From: Euonymus europaeus
Taxonomy: Eukaryota > Streptophyta > Magnoliopsida > Celastrales > Celastraceae
Direction: 5' to 3'
Assembly: GCA_963580455.1 (NCBI GenBank)
Contig: OY756957.1
Span: 7,693,001 to 7,757,000, forward strand
DNA: 64,000 bases
Each line of letters opens with the position of its first letter. Position 1 is the stretch's first letter. A program made the position numbers and the translations under genes. The notes under the pieces were generated by a model, which worked only from the letters and a program-made list of their open reading frames with translations, ran no database searches and was not told the DNA's origin. Positions 50,042-62,200 of the stretch are shown here, one piece after another.

Positions 50042-50262
50042 TGGACAAATAAAGTTCTGTCACCTATCCCTTGATCCCCAAAATTAAACTCTTAACCATC
50101 ACTATCCTTGTCTATCTCTTGTAACGACTCTAACCTCCTCTGCCGACGTCTCCAACCCCAATACACACAAGACATCTTGGAGATCAGTTGACGAGATCTT
50201 GTGGTCGCCGTTCTTGTCGAACTCGTCGAAGATCTTCTTGATCATCTCTCCCATCGAAGCCA
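50042..50262 (-). pseudogene. Calmodulin-like (EF-hand) gene fragment
   Basis: From an ATG at 50262: MASMGEMIKKIFDEFDKNGD then HKISSTDLQDVLCVLGLETS. It contains one 12-residue EF-hand loop (D-K-N-G-D-H-K-I-S-S-T-D), with the usual Gly at position 6 replaced by His and the final Glu by Asp. After a one-base frameshift near 50120 the next frame reads IDKDSDG followed by a stop and EFNF, the start of a second EF-hand loop. This is what remains of a CML/polcalcin-like protein; the full family has two to four loops. Pseudogene or truncated duplicate. Confidence 0.68.
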
Positions 50263-50329
50263 TTGAAGAGAAGGAAACATATAATATTAAGTTGATTTGG
50301 CCTGCAATGCTATATACGACGTCCATACA

Positions 50330-52306
50330 GAGTACTGAGCTGAGTCACATGCTGCCGTAGGTGATGCTGGTGCCTCAAGGCTTATGCATCTTGTCCTCCA
50401 CCGCCTCAGATATGTATGAATTGTCGACTTCGAGAAACTATTTACTTTATTCATGAACAGATATGTATGAACAGACTCTTCTTCTTGAACTTTCAATTCA
50501 TATCTTGGTTGGTATTGCACTATTGCTGCACATTCAATTCCAATGTGGAAGACAGATTCATTGCAGATATAGGGTCTTCTTTATCCGGCACAAATTTATT
50601 ATTTGGTTTATTGATTATTTATTTGGGTTTTTTTTAAATATTTGTTTTAGTTTAATATTTTTTAATATTTATTTATTTTTCCTCAAATTGCCACGTCAAC
50701 TTTTCTTGTTGTCCGGATTTGAAAGAGATTGATTGAGTAATCAGACTGGAACAGTTCAAAGATTGAATGATCAAGTTGAAACGTTTAAACGTTGGGTGAC
50801 CAAATTTTCAATTGTTAACTGCCTCGGTAGTATTACCTCGGTTGGATTTGGTTAAACAATTTTTCAATGCCTAACTGCCTCACTTATAATTGGACCTATT
50901 TGCCATTTTCTTGTGACGAAAAATGACATGGTACAAAATTACCTTTTCGATATTAGATATGGGTCCAACTAAATTTATGATTGTAGAATTGTACTTGTCT
51001 CTTAATTTGCTGTAGATTGTAACCTAGCCGAGTGTTTTTAGGTTTATTGGTGGTTGAAGCTTCATTGTTGGATTGCTCTGGCTATATAAAAGATCGATTA
51101 ATTTGAAACAGAAACAATGATGAGGTTAGCTGCTGTATTCAATATAGTAATTACAACCTGTAATTAATTAATTAATTAATTAAAGGGGAAATATATAAAC
51201 ATAGCTGGATTAAGAATCTGAAACTGGATTTGGAGCAACCATTAACTACCTCAATTTTTCTATAAATTTACAAGGAACCTCGGCACATGTGATTTGATTG
51301 ACCAGATCATTCTTCATCTTTGACTAATGAAACCCTACGTGGATGGGATAATTGAATAATTCAACCTTTTTTATTTTAAAAAAAGACTTAAATTCCTCTC
51401 AAGTATTGGCAAAATAATCGAAAAGTTTGGGTGCGTGTGAAGAGAATCTTGGTTTTCTGACACGTGGGGATTTTTCTTTACTGGTGGATAATATAATTGA
51501 GACACAAAAGCTATGTAGGGAAAAAAGAGAGGACTTTTTTTGAGAAAGGGCCATACAAATGGGTTAAAAGAGTTGAAGACATTTGCTTGATACAGAGTTC
51601 AGGGCACTGTGCTTGTGAGGGCCCATGGGCTTTGCTATTGTCATGGTCAATCTACTATTCGCACTTTTTTAATTCTCTGACCACACGTCTCGTTGTTTGC
51701 TTTCTATTTTTCAACTTACGTTTCTTTTCATCTGATTCATTGCACGGCGACAAAAAAAAAAACATTGTAAATTTTAAGGAAACTCCATACTTTGAGACCT
51801 TGGCTGAGAGGCTAGTGGATTTGGATATTTATCATATAAATTCAGGAGGTCTATAAACAAGTTAAAAATTTATATCCGTGCGAGCCTAGATGTCTAATAG
51901 ACGAGTTTAATTAGACTCATATTTAATATTCAATTGGTAAATTTATATATATAGTGTAACTATTGCTACCAACGAAAAAGAAACTCTAAAATTCATATTT
52001 TTTTAGAGAGATTAAAATGATACAATTTGTTTATATGAGAACCTTCGCATTATATGGAAAATGTAAAGATAGTAATACGAACTCACCACTGAGGCAAACC
52101 AAAGGGTCTCCATAAAATGTAGTAAACTTAGGAATTCTTCACTCACAGAGTGACATGCATATGTGCGCAAGAGTGAGGTCATGGTTGAATTAAGCAAACA
52201 AATTGAGGAAATGAACAAGCTAGGTCTTGGTCAATTATGGGCGTTTGTCTCTGTGCGTCGTGACGATGATAGGTTTCGCATTATAATTCTCAAACAAGCT
52301 GACTTC
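50330..52306. other. Intergenic, no gene recognised
   Basis: AT-rich; (TAAT)n microsatellite at 51161-51183. The 119-codon ORF at 51497-51856 has no recognisable domain. Confidence 0.45.
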
Positions 52307-52881
52307 TATATGATCAGGGTCGGACCTGTACTCGTGGGGCCCAAAATAAACTGTATAAATTGGGCCCTCATATCTGTTAAGTAAATATTCTTAATGGTGG
52401 ATATTTTGTTATAAAAATATTGACTTGCTCAAAATATTTGTATTATAATAAAATAACAAAACTAAAAAAGTTCAATAAAATCATGTAAATACTATCCGTC
52501 TTGCGGTTTTAGAGGCAAAAATATTAATCAAATTAGTGTTATCTAGTTGTTTTACCATTTATTTCTCAATTGATAACATAGCAAGTCTATTCAATCTTTT
52601 CTACGACATATTTGATCGGAGATAACATTTTATCAACTTCAAGTTGGATAAACTCTTTTTTGTCTATGCAACTATAATTGGTATGATTAGTAGGATTTTG
52701 TAAATAATATAAGCATTTGGAATCAACCATTTATTTTTGTCAAATAATATAACACATCAGTTGATTATTTAATTATCCATAATTTTTATTTTTTTAAAAT
52801 TAAAAAAATGAGCCCCAATCAGACCTGGGCTCAAGACAGCTGTTTGTTTTGCCTTGGCCCAGGTCCGACTCTGTATATGAT
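52307..52881. mobile_element. hAT transposon, internally deleted (element 52315-52873 plus target duplications)
   Basis: The 559-bp element begins CAGGGTCGGACCTG and ends with the inverse of CAGAGTCGGACCTG (13 of 14 matching). It is flanked by exact 8-bp direct repeats TATATGAT (52307-52314 and 52874-52881), the hAT target-site length. Inside, the minus strand still holds the last part of a hAT transposase (see next entry), so it is a deletion derivative of an autonomous element rather than an anonymous MITE. The intact duplication argues for recent insertion. Confidence 0.93.
52481..52672 (-). pseudogene. hAT transposase C-terminal (dimerisation domain) remnant
   Basis: Minus-strand translation gives SLSNLKLIKCYLRSNMS, a stop, then KRLNRLAMLSIEK, a stop, then LINIFASKTARR and a stop. 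That is the closing part of the hATC domain in plant TTF-type hAT transposases ('SFSKLKLIKSYLRSTM..ERL..LA.LSIE...FA...AR'). The catalytic region is gone. Confidence 0.82.
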
Positions 52882-53324
52882 GCCGTAACGTACGTGATTC
52901 TGCGTTAGCCTGCGTCCACGATGAAAAAGGAAGAATATTTTTATTTTCGGTTAAGAGAGGAAGAAGCAAAATTACAAAAACAAGTCTGGGTCCTTTTATA
53001 TGATGACGCCACGTTAAGTTTTACATTAATTGTATTTACTACAACCTACATTAGTGTTTTTATTGTTTACCAATTAATTACATATCCGATTTGACCTATG
53101 GACGAATATGTATCACTTTCAAATCCTTCTAATTTATTTCTCTATGAGAGAAGTTGGCCATGAAAGTTTTTCACTGGTGAAATGATATGTAACTAAGACT
53201 TAAAATTTTTATGGTTTTTCATTATTAATTTGATTGTGTTATAATAGATAATAGAATAACTATGTTATATATATATATGTAAGAAGTATCACTGAATATG
53301 TAAAACAACAATGTTAAACAACTT
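52882..53324. other. Intergenic, nothing recognised
   Basis: AT-rich spacer between the hAT element and insert copy B. Confidence 0.5.
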
Positions 53325-53519
53325 AACCCTAAACATTCCATATAGCTCATTCTATTGTAACATTATATTTCATTGTTATTATTCCATTGTATATGATATT
53401 TCATTGTACAATTAAAATGAAATATTATGTTCTACTGTAATATTTCATTATAATATTACAATGAAATGAAACAATGCTACAATGAAATAAAATGTTTAGG
53501 CCTGAGATATATATCACCA
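53325..53519. mobile_element. AATGAAATAT-rich insert, copy B (inverted relative to copy A)
   Basis: Begins AACCCTAAACATTCC and ends ATATATATCACCAT. Its reverse complement follows copy A (49621-49830) closely, for example 'catatagctcattctattgtaac' here against 'catataactcattacatcgtaac' on the inverted copy A. No ORF. Confidence 0.6.
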
Positions 53520-54205
53520 TATATAAAATTAATATTTTCCACGGACGTAAATATAGAAAAAGTTCGATTTTTTGGAATAAAACGGAGCCTAATGTAATAA
53601 TGTCATATATCAATTTTTTAATAATAGCTTTAGAGTTTAGATAAAAAAAAGAAGAATAAATAATCAAATTATATACTGTTTAAATCCCGATGTCTTTAGA
53701 GGAACAAAGCTATGCATGTGAGTGCGATTACCCACCTAACACGTAACGCCGTCGTTTTATTGTTGGACCTTTTGGATCCTTATCTCAAAAATCAAAATTT
53801 TGTCCACGGGTATAAAAACTCCCGCATCTTTGGATGTGATAGCTTGAGACTCCTTTATAAGGAGTAGCTCATCGCAACCCACTAATAAGGGGTTGAAACT
53901 ACAAAACGGTCTAGTCAAATAACTGTATAAAAACAATCCACCTTCTCACTATTAGATTAAATGGTATAATCTCCACTATTGAAAAAAATAACATTTAAAA
54001 TAAAATAAAATAAAATTACAATAAGCATGTCATTGCACACTAAATACTCAGTTTGTCCCTAATTAATATTTTGAATACATATATTTGTTCAAGATATGCG
54101 GCACTGTCTCCTATCACCATTAGATTAAATATTCTAATCTCCACCATTAAAAAAATTGCCTAAATGTCTATCTTGCCCCAACTAATAATTTGACGACGTT
54201 AATAT

Positions 54206-54710
54206 CGCTACAAGAACTTTACTATAAATATAATTTTTTGTCAGTAATTCTAAAAATCCATCGATAATATTGACTACCGATCAAAAATTTTCATTGTTAA
54301 AATCGTCATAAGTAATTTAAACACTGATGAAAAAAATTTAGTTCGTAATTACCGATGAATTTTTTCGTCGATAATTCGTAGGTCAAAAATTTTAAAAATT
54401 AAATTTCGTATCAGTCAACAAAAAATAAAAAATAAATTCCTCCTATAATCCGCCAACAAAAAAAAACGGTAATCTGTCAGCAAAATAAAAATTCTGTAAA
54501 TAATCCATTGATAAAAAAATGGAAAAAATAAAAAAAAATTTCATCGTAAAGTTTTCGTTATTAATAAGTTAAAACGTCATATCCTTCTCATAATAAATGT
54601 TGACAAGTCAACATCCACGTGTCATCCAGTGGAATGGACTATACGACGTCCAGTCGTTTGGCCAGACGCTAGTAAAACCTACTAACAAAGCCTTTTTTTC
54701 TTATGTAGTT
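54206..54710. mobile_element. Degenerate CACTA-derived MITE
   Basis: The left end CGCTACAAGAACTTT is a mutated CACTACAAGAAA terminus, and the right end TTTTTTCTTATGTAGTT a mutated inverse. The interior is filled with decayed subterminal words such as ACCGATGAATTTTTTCGTCG and GTAATCTGTC, the same vocabulary as the intact element at 59291. About 500 bases, no transposase. Confidence 0.6.
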
Positions 54711-56937
54711 AGTTGGGTCCAAGCCCACTTGTTATATTTGAGGAGTAATAAAGTCGTGTAAGTTTGTTATATCCAAATGAACCGAACAATTCATATATAG
54801 GCCCGATATATCTTGTGAACTGAAAAATATTATTAATGTATGAGGATGTGAAATTTATAACAGCCGGACACAGCAGTGGCATTTTGGGAAACCACGATTT
54901 CATGAGTGTGCGAGTGAATTAAACCACACGCAACTGACACATACACGTACGACTCTAATACTTCGTGACGTGGACTGGTTCCGTGTATTTGTCTTGAAGA
55001 AACTGTGCGACTGCCTGCGTAATTGCCAAAGGAGAGCTTGGCGACCTGGTCGAAACGGCGACGTACGAAATGTACCTGAGGATCCACTAATGATCATAAT
55101 TGAAATTGTGAATACATGCATACATGTACATGTACACGTACATCTGTGCTGTAATGAATATATCGGAAAACTTAGGAGGTGCATTTGCAATGTAAAGACA
55201 CACAACAAAGCAACAATAACGAGAGCAAGAAAGAGTTTTTGGAAATAGTTCCTGCAAAGAGAATCGTACTTGCAGGGAGAGGAAGAAAAGAGTGCGTGAT
55301 TATATATTTAGTGTATTTAGGATTTGAGTGAGTAATTATAGGTGGAAGTTTTTAGCTGGACTACGGTCCTGTAATTTTTTTTCTTTGTAAAAATTATGGT
55401 GTCATTATTATTATTCATGATTGTTTAATTACTCGGCATATTTTCGGTCGGGTAGGTTATTATGATATATTATGCTACTACTTACTTCTCTAGAAAAATT
55501 CTATCTAAGGAATTTGGTATTTAATTGGATCACTTGTGTCCCTTCAATCTTTTCTGAGTATTTATCTAGTGTAATTAGTGGGATAATTGTTGATATATTC
55601 TTCACCTATATTGATACAATCCCCTACACATATGTCCCTAAAATCTAACCGTTATATCCAAATATATTGTTTTCAATGAGATCGAATTGAATCTAGGACT
55701 TTCTAAGTCCATACAATTTAGCTCCAACAAAATTCACCACAAGCCTATCACCTAATGGTTTAATAATGAAAATACGTCAATCATTGTAACATATTTCAAC
55801 TAAAGAACACAAGATTTTATAAGACGAGTGCAAAAATGATCAGAAGAAAACACACATATATAAAAAAAATAGTGACCTTGTTGACTTTGTATTATACTTA
55901 AAAGCAGTAAAGTCCACATTAAAGAATAGCCGCCCAACATAAAAGTGAGCATAAGATTAGGTATTCTTGTAGTAAAATTATTGTTAACAAGTCCACGTCA
56001 AACAAACTTTGGAAGTAGACACCTTGACTAAATTAAAATTTTTTAAAAAATCAGTGTCAAATACAGTCGAAATGATATAAAAGATGAACAAAACAATTAG
56101 TTTTCGTCCTCATAATTCAAATGAATTGACCCTTGATGAGTGATATATGTTTATAATTAATGGATCTGTTGGGAGGTTGAGACATCAAAATCTAAGACAA
56201 ATGAAGTTAGGTTCGTGTACAATAACTTTTCTACTATTCGTTTTAGAGTAATATCTTATCTTGTCTACTACAGTCTCTTGGATTAGATTTCTACAAAAGT
56301 AAAGTCCCACCATATATATATCAAATATATATCAATTATATTATGTGAACCTAATTTTGTTGAGGTGCAAGATTTTTTTCAAAAACTTAGAAAAACATTT
56401 CTATCAACTTTTTGGATTGCATTTTATTTTTGTTTCGAACAAAAAATATATCATTAAATTTGTATAACTGATCAAACACAAACATATTTTTTAAAAATTT
56501 TCAAAAAAATGTCTCGCACACCAAAATATTAGTTCCACATTTTAGATGTACATAAGAGCATTTATATATATATATATATATATATATGTACGTGTGTGTG
56601 TATATAAATCTCACTAACTATAGCTTCATTATCGAGAAATGACATTTCTCCAGAAAACACGATAAAATTTCAATAGACATGTCGACTAAAAATTAATGAA
56701 CAAACGGGCCCACTACTGTCTGCACTAGTTGTGGAGAGAAACTACATCAACCATTTGAAATTTGTTTATGGGCTCAATTAGCGAATCGAACAGTAGACAC
56801 TAGCCCTAATTATTGAAGCCCAGGCCCAGCCTTGGCCAGCAAAATTACTTCCGGCCTCGGGCTGGGTCAGAGGAAGAATACTCGGCCGAGGCACATATAA
56901 TTTTTTTTAATTTAATAATTATAGATTTGTTGAATAA
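54711..56937. other. Intergenic, no gene recognised
   Basis: Contains moderately long ORFs on both strands at 54833-55248 without recognisable domains, palindromic ACATGTACATGTACACGTAC text near 55120-55140, and a (TA)n(TG)n microsatellite at 56562-56602. Otherwise AT-rich. Confidence 0.4.
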
Positions 56938-57290
56938 TGTTGTATATGTTATATATACTCTAGTGGATAAATCACATGTATATACAAGTTAGTGTACTAG
57001 TTGATAACCATCATGTACAAGTTAGTGTACAAGTTGATAATTATCATGTACAAGTAGTGTACAAGTTGATGACTAACTTGTATTGTAGATATTTATATAT
57101 TTCTATATTTAGAAATATAATTGTCTATATATAAACATGTAAATGAAGAGAGAAAAATAATTCTTGGTTCTCATTTCTCATTTCTTAGTTCCTAATTTCT
57201 TTTTTCTTATTCTCTCTCAATTTGAATCACTTGAGTAATTGTTACTTCAACACTAACAATTGTTATTGTATTATAATACGTTATCAACAT
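56938..57290 (+). repeat. 5' LTR of the Ty1/copia element
   Basis: Starts TGTTGTATATG and runs to the 'attataatacgttatca' text just before gag. Three imperfect ~35-base repeats (CATGTACAAGTTAGTGTACAAGTTGAT type, 56975-57080) sit where U3 enhancers lie. TCTATATATAAAC near 57122 is a plausible TATA box, followed by a pyrimidine/AG-rich leader. The 3' LTR would be beyond the window, so the exact ends cannot be checked. Confidence 0.6.
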
Positions 57291-57384
57291 GAGTCTCTGC
57301 CGCTGTTCTGAAAGCAAGCATATCAGGTTGTAAGTAACAACTCCTCATATCTATATTTTTCTTAACTTCTTATAATATTTCATT

Positions 57385-58186
57385 ATTTCGAAATTGAAAA
57401 GTTTAGAGTTTACGGCTTTTGATATTTCTGGAAGAAATTATCTTTCCTGGATTGTTGATGCCGAGACTCACTTGGAAGTTGTGGGTCTTGATAACACCAT
57501 TAAAGATGGAAATACTGAATCCCAGAAGGATCGGGCAAACGATGAATACTTCATGAAAAAAAATCATCTTCAGTTGTGGAACAATTTAAGGGAGAGGTAT
57601 GAACACCAGAATAATGTCATCATCCCTAAAGCTCATTATGACTGGATGCACCTGAGGTTGCAATATTACAAATTAGTCCAACAGTGAGTTGTTGTTAAAA
57701 AATCATCAATCTCGTCCTACTGGAAGTACACCGTTCCCTGAAATGAATGTCGTGGTATATAATAATCGAGGACGTGGACGTGATGGAAGAAGAGGTCAAG
57801 GCTATGGTTATGGTCTTCGAAACCATGGAGGTAATTCTAGTTTTCATCTATACCACTAGAAGAGGTATGAGAACGAAACAAGTTAGGCAAATAAAAATTT
57901 GCCAAATAAACCCTAGAAGGGTAATGATGAAACTTGTTTCAGGTGTGGTGTTCAGGGGCATTGGTCACGTACCTGCCGTACGCCTAGACATCTAATGGAT
58001 TTATATCAAACATTAATAAAAGGAAATCAAACATCAATAAAAGGAAATAACAAAGTAGTGGAAGCAAACTTTGCACAAGTTGATGATAATAATGATGTTG
58101 ATAATTTCGATGATCTGGAAGATCTTGCGGATTTAACACATTTCGATGTTTCAGATTTCTTAGAAAATCCTGATATTTATAAATAA
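57385..58186 (+). pseudogene. Ty1/copia gag relic
   Basis: Capsid-type protein that packages the element RNA. The expected start codon reads ATT near 57385. SLEFTAFDISGRNYLSWIVD opens the gag, and LWNNLRERYEHQ and PKAHYDWMHLRLQ follow. The middle is shortened by a deletion after IKDGNTESQKD. After frameshifts and stops at about 57690-57920 the zinc knuckle CFRCGVQGHWSRTC (CX2CX4HX4C) is intact, followed by an acidic tail ending at a stop at 58186. The pol part starts in a separate frame at 58499. Confidence 0.85.
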
Positions 58187-58309
58187 GTTTATTTCTTTAT
58201 TAAGTTTAATTGTTGTGTTGTGTATTGAATTACAAGAAATAAATTGTAGTATTTTATAAATATTATTTTGATAAGTTTTTTAAAAAAATGAAAAGCAAAA
58301 GTTTGGAAC

Positions 58310-58395
58310 TATTGGCAGTGGGTTCGATCCTCGGACCTTTTTTTCTATTCTATATTTTATTGGATCTCACCACCACTCGGCCACCAGTCCCGGAC
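58310..58395 (-). other. tRNA-like promoter boxes, possible SINE head
   Basis: On the minus strand TGGCCGAGTGG (58383-58373) fits the Pol III A box exactly. About 42 bases on, GGATCGAACCC (58330-58320) resembles a B box. It lies in the untranslated gap between gag and pol. There is no foldable tRNA; a SINE fragment or coincidence are both possible. Confidence 0.3.
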
Positions 58396-59287
58396 TTGTC
58401 CAATTTATACGATTAATATAGTTATATACAATCTAATATTTATCTATGATACTTTATTATTAATATGTGATAAATGTTATTTTGTTTTCTTTAGAAATAT
58501 GGTAGATGGATATATATGTTTAATTGATAGTGCGACAACACACACTATCCTCAAACGTAAGAAATATTTTCTACATTTTGACATTTCTTGAAGCAAATGT
58601 TGATAACATTTCAGGCACATCAAAAATAGTTGAAGGCTCCGGAAGAGCTAATATTATATTACCTAAAGGAACAAAGATATATATTGAAGAGGCATTGTAC
58701 TCTCCCAAATAAAAAAGAAACTTATTGAGTTTCAAGGATATTCGTCACAATGGATATCATTTTGAGTCTGGAAGAGAAGGTAATAAAAATTATCTATATA
58801 TTACTTCTATCATTTCAAGCTAGAAGCTTGTACTAGAAAAGTTTGTGGCATTCTCTTCGGGTTTATAACATGCAATTATAAAATGGATTGAAACACATGT
58901 TGTGATGCACTAGAAGTGCCCTGATTCAAAAGAATCTATACTTTGGCATGATTGCCTTGGTCACCCAGGTTCTACCATGATTGGTAGAATAATTGAAAAT
59001 ACAAATGAACATTAATTAAGAAAGCAGAAGTTTCTTTTACCTAAAGATCACTTGTGTATTGCGTGTTCGCAAGGAAAGTTAATTGTGAGACCGTCTACCC
59101 TGAAAGTAGGTGTAGTATCTCCTAACTTTCTACAACGTATTCATGGAGATATTTGTGGACCTATTCATCCATCATACGAACCATTTCGTTACTATATGGT
59201 TCTAATAGATGCATAATCTAAATGGTCACATGTACGTTTATTATCTACTCAAAATGTTGCATTTGCTAGATTCTTAGCTCAAATTAT

Positions 59288-62200
59288 TCGCACTACAAGA
59301 AAACCGCTAATTACCGACGGAATATTCCGTCGGCAAATAATAATATTTCGTCGGTAATTATTTTACCGACGGATTACTGACCAAGCATTATATGTCGGTG
59401 AAAAGCTGGTCGGTAACCATATTACCGACGAAGCAAATGTTCGTCGGTAAATTACCGACCGATTTACCGACAACAAGTATTTGTCGGTAATTACCGACGG
59501 ATTGTTCGTCGGTAATAGCTTCGTCTGCGAAAATAATTAATTAAATCAAAAATTAAAAAAACTTTTTTCCGTCGGTAATCCGTCGGCAAGTAATTAAGGC
59601 AAAAATTAAAATGAAATATTATTCCGTCAGTAATCCGTCGAAAATTAATTATTTGGAAAATTAAAATTAAATATGTCGTCGGTAATCCGTCGGTAATTGC
59701 AATGATATTTTTCAAAAAATAATTAAAAAAAATAATTTAAAAACCCTGTAAATTACATAAAAAAACACAATATTATCTCAAAATTCTCAATAAGTCTAAA
59801 TATTCAAATTTATTGAAATTAATATATAATACAGTATACAAACACAATTGTTTCTTAAAAATAATCTACAAATCGCCTGAAGGATCCTCTAGTGGCAATG
59901 GAGGGAGATCCTGTCCAGTCTGACCGAGTATTGCCCTAATATGCGCCTGCATCTCCGCTCTCATCTGCGTCTGCATCTCCGCTCTCATCTGCATCTGGGC
60001 CTGCTCCTGCTTCTGGGCTTGTTGCCTCCGCATCTGCTCCTGCTCCTGGGCCTGTTGCCTCCGCATCTGCTCCATCTCCACTTGTAGCTGTCCTATCTGC
60101 TCATCAAGCAACTGCTGATAGTGCAAGTCGGATGTCGGAGTCCGAGAGCAGAATGAGGCGCTAGTCGATGAATAGAATGCAGAGGCCTGCGACCCCATAC
60201 CGTAGACCAAGTTCTTCTTGGCCCCACCGACTGCCTCGTAGTAAAGAGCCACCTCGACAACAGGTCGAGCTGAAGAGGACCTTAGCTCGGATTGCGACTG
60301 CGACTGCCGGATAGTCTCATATGTCTCCTACGAGCAATCAAAAAATATTTATAAGTATCAAAGAAAATGTCGATATAACTAACAAATTCATAGACATACA
60401 ACTATATCAACAAAAACCTCTTTGATCTACGGAAAAACGGACAGAGTCTCCCCATAAAGAGAATACCAATTATGTTCCTACAGTAGACCCCACAAATCAG
60501 AGATTGTCAAGCAAGAAAAGTGGTGACTGAGAGACAGATACTGAACTGGTAAAGAAAATAATGACAAAGTAATTAATAATTTAATTATCATAAGAAGCTA
60601 GAGTGATAGTAGGAAGAAGCTAAGCTACTACGCACATGCAAGTAAATGGATAGGCTTCAAAAAAACAGCTTTGAGTGCAACCTCTATCCATGCTAGTACT
60701 CATGCAGATAGCAAACATGTTCTTGCCAGTGAGAAATGATCTTATATTCAACATCGCCAGTGAATCAGTGATCAACAGTTCTTAGTTTTATAAATTAATT
60801 TCAAACTTCACTGAAACTTGCAGATATTGTTTATCGTCATCTTAAATTGACAAGGTAGAAGTAATTGCATATAAGGCATTGAAATTAGGAAAAAATGGGC
60901 CCAAAGGAACTTAATATATATACTACCCAGAATCACTCGTCATGAATTTTAAGCTAGTTCCATTGCCCAGTTCTTTAATGCTCTTTGCCTATTGCCTATA
61001 GCCTATAGATACTTTAACTTGTAATAATAGAGAAGTAAAGCTTTTGCACTGCAATAGGAAAGTCTAGCAAAATAATGTTGAACAGTCAATCAAAGATAGA
61101 ATCCAAAATTTTCATACATGCCACAACACGAGTAAATCCCACCATAACAAGAGTGGGAAGAAAAATTCATGACATAGGGAAGAACATTCTCTTATAAAGT
61201 TCATTTATTTCTACATAATCTCTTACGGACATTTAATCAAACAAGTCCATGGCATCCCGGATTCCAAAAATCATCCGTATATTTTTCCTCTGAAACTATT
61301 TTATCCTTTTTCTATTTATCCAGACAGAAGTCAAAAGTCTTACAATTAGCAAGTTCCATTAATAAATAGCAATGATGAGAAAGTGGAAATCATACAGAAA
61401 ATGTGGATACAATGACACCACCAAAAGGGTTCCCGATATTCCCATCAGCAGGAGCCCACAAGTAATTCTAAGAACCTATAAAACATACAAGTAAAATCTG
61501 AAGAAAATTACAAACATTTGATTGAAAAATAAAACCAACCGACATTGCCACAATAGATACTAATTCCAAAGACACCCAAAAGCCAAAACGCCACAGGTTC
61601 TCAATTTAGGAAAGAAAGCAAATCAAGACCAAGGCAACAACAAAAAACGCAAGGAATGATCAATAACAAGGATTTGCTAAGCAAGAAAGCGGTAACTTCT
61701 AACAATCATAGATAACGAAATCATGAAATACAAACTGAAAGGCAATAAAGCACGTAATGCAAGACAAAAAAAAAGTCTCAATTGAATAGTTAGACTTACG
61801 AAGCGCCACCAGAGGAGGAGAACTTCAGTCACGGTGACCACTGTGCAGGCAAGAGGAGGAGAACTTCAGTCACGGTTAGAAGAGAGGAAGAAATTGAATG
61901 ATGGTGGAAGCATAAGGGAGGAGAGGCTGCACGTGGAAGAGAAAAAGAAACAAAGTTAGGGTTTTTTGTTTTAAAAATCCCAGCTAATTTACCGACGGAC
62001 AATTTCCGTCGGCAAACTTAAAAAGCAAATATTATGTGCAAAACTAAAATAATTAAAAATATCAATTACCGACGGCACAATTTCCGTCGGTAAAAATCAT
62101 TATTTTCAAACATTTAAAAAATTCAAAAATCAAAATTGAAACTTTTACCGACGAAATATTTTTCGTCGGTAATTACCGACAGTCTCATCGTCGGTAATCC

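Noticed and set aside
51497..51856. 119-codon ORF
   Set aside because: No domain and a biased composition; no supporting promoter or neighbour evidence.
54833..55248. Three overlapping ORFs of 84-102 codons on both strands
   Set aside because: No recognisable domain, no clear splice or promoter context, and several frames are equally open.
58310..58395. A tRNA gene
   Set aside because: Only box-like motifs are present; no acceptor stem or cloverleaf can be drawn.
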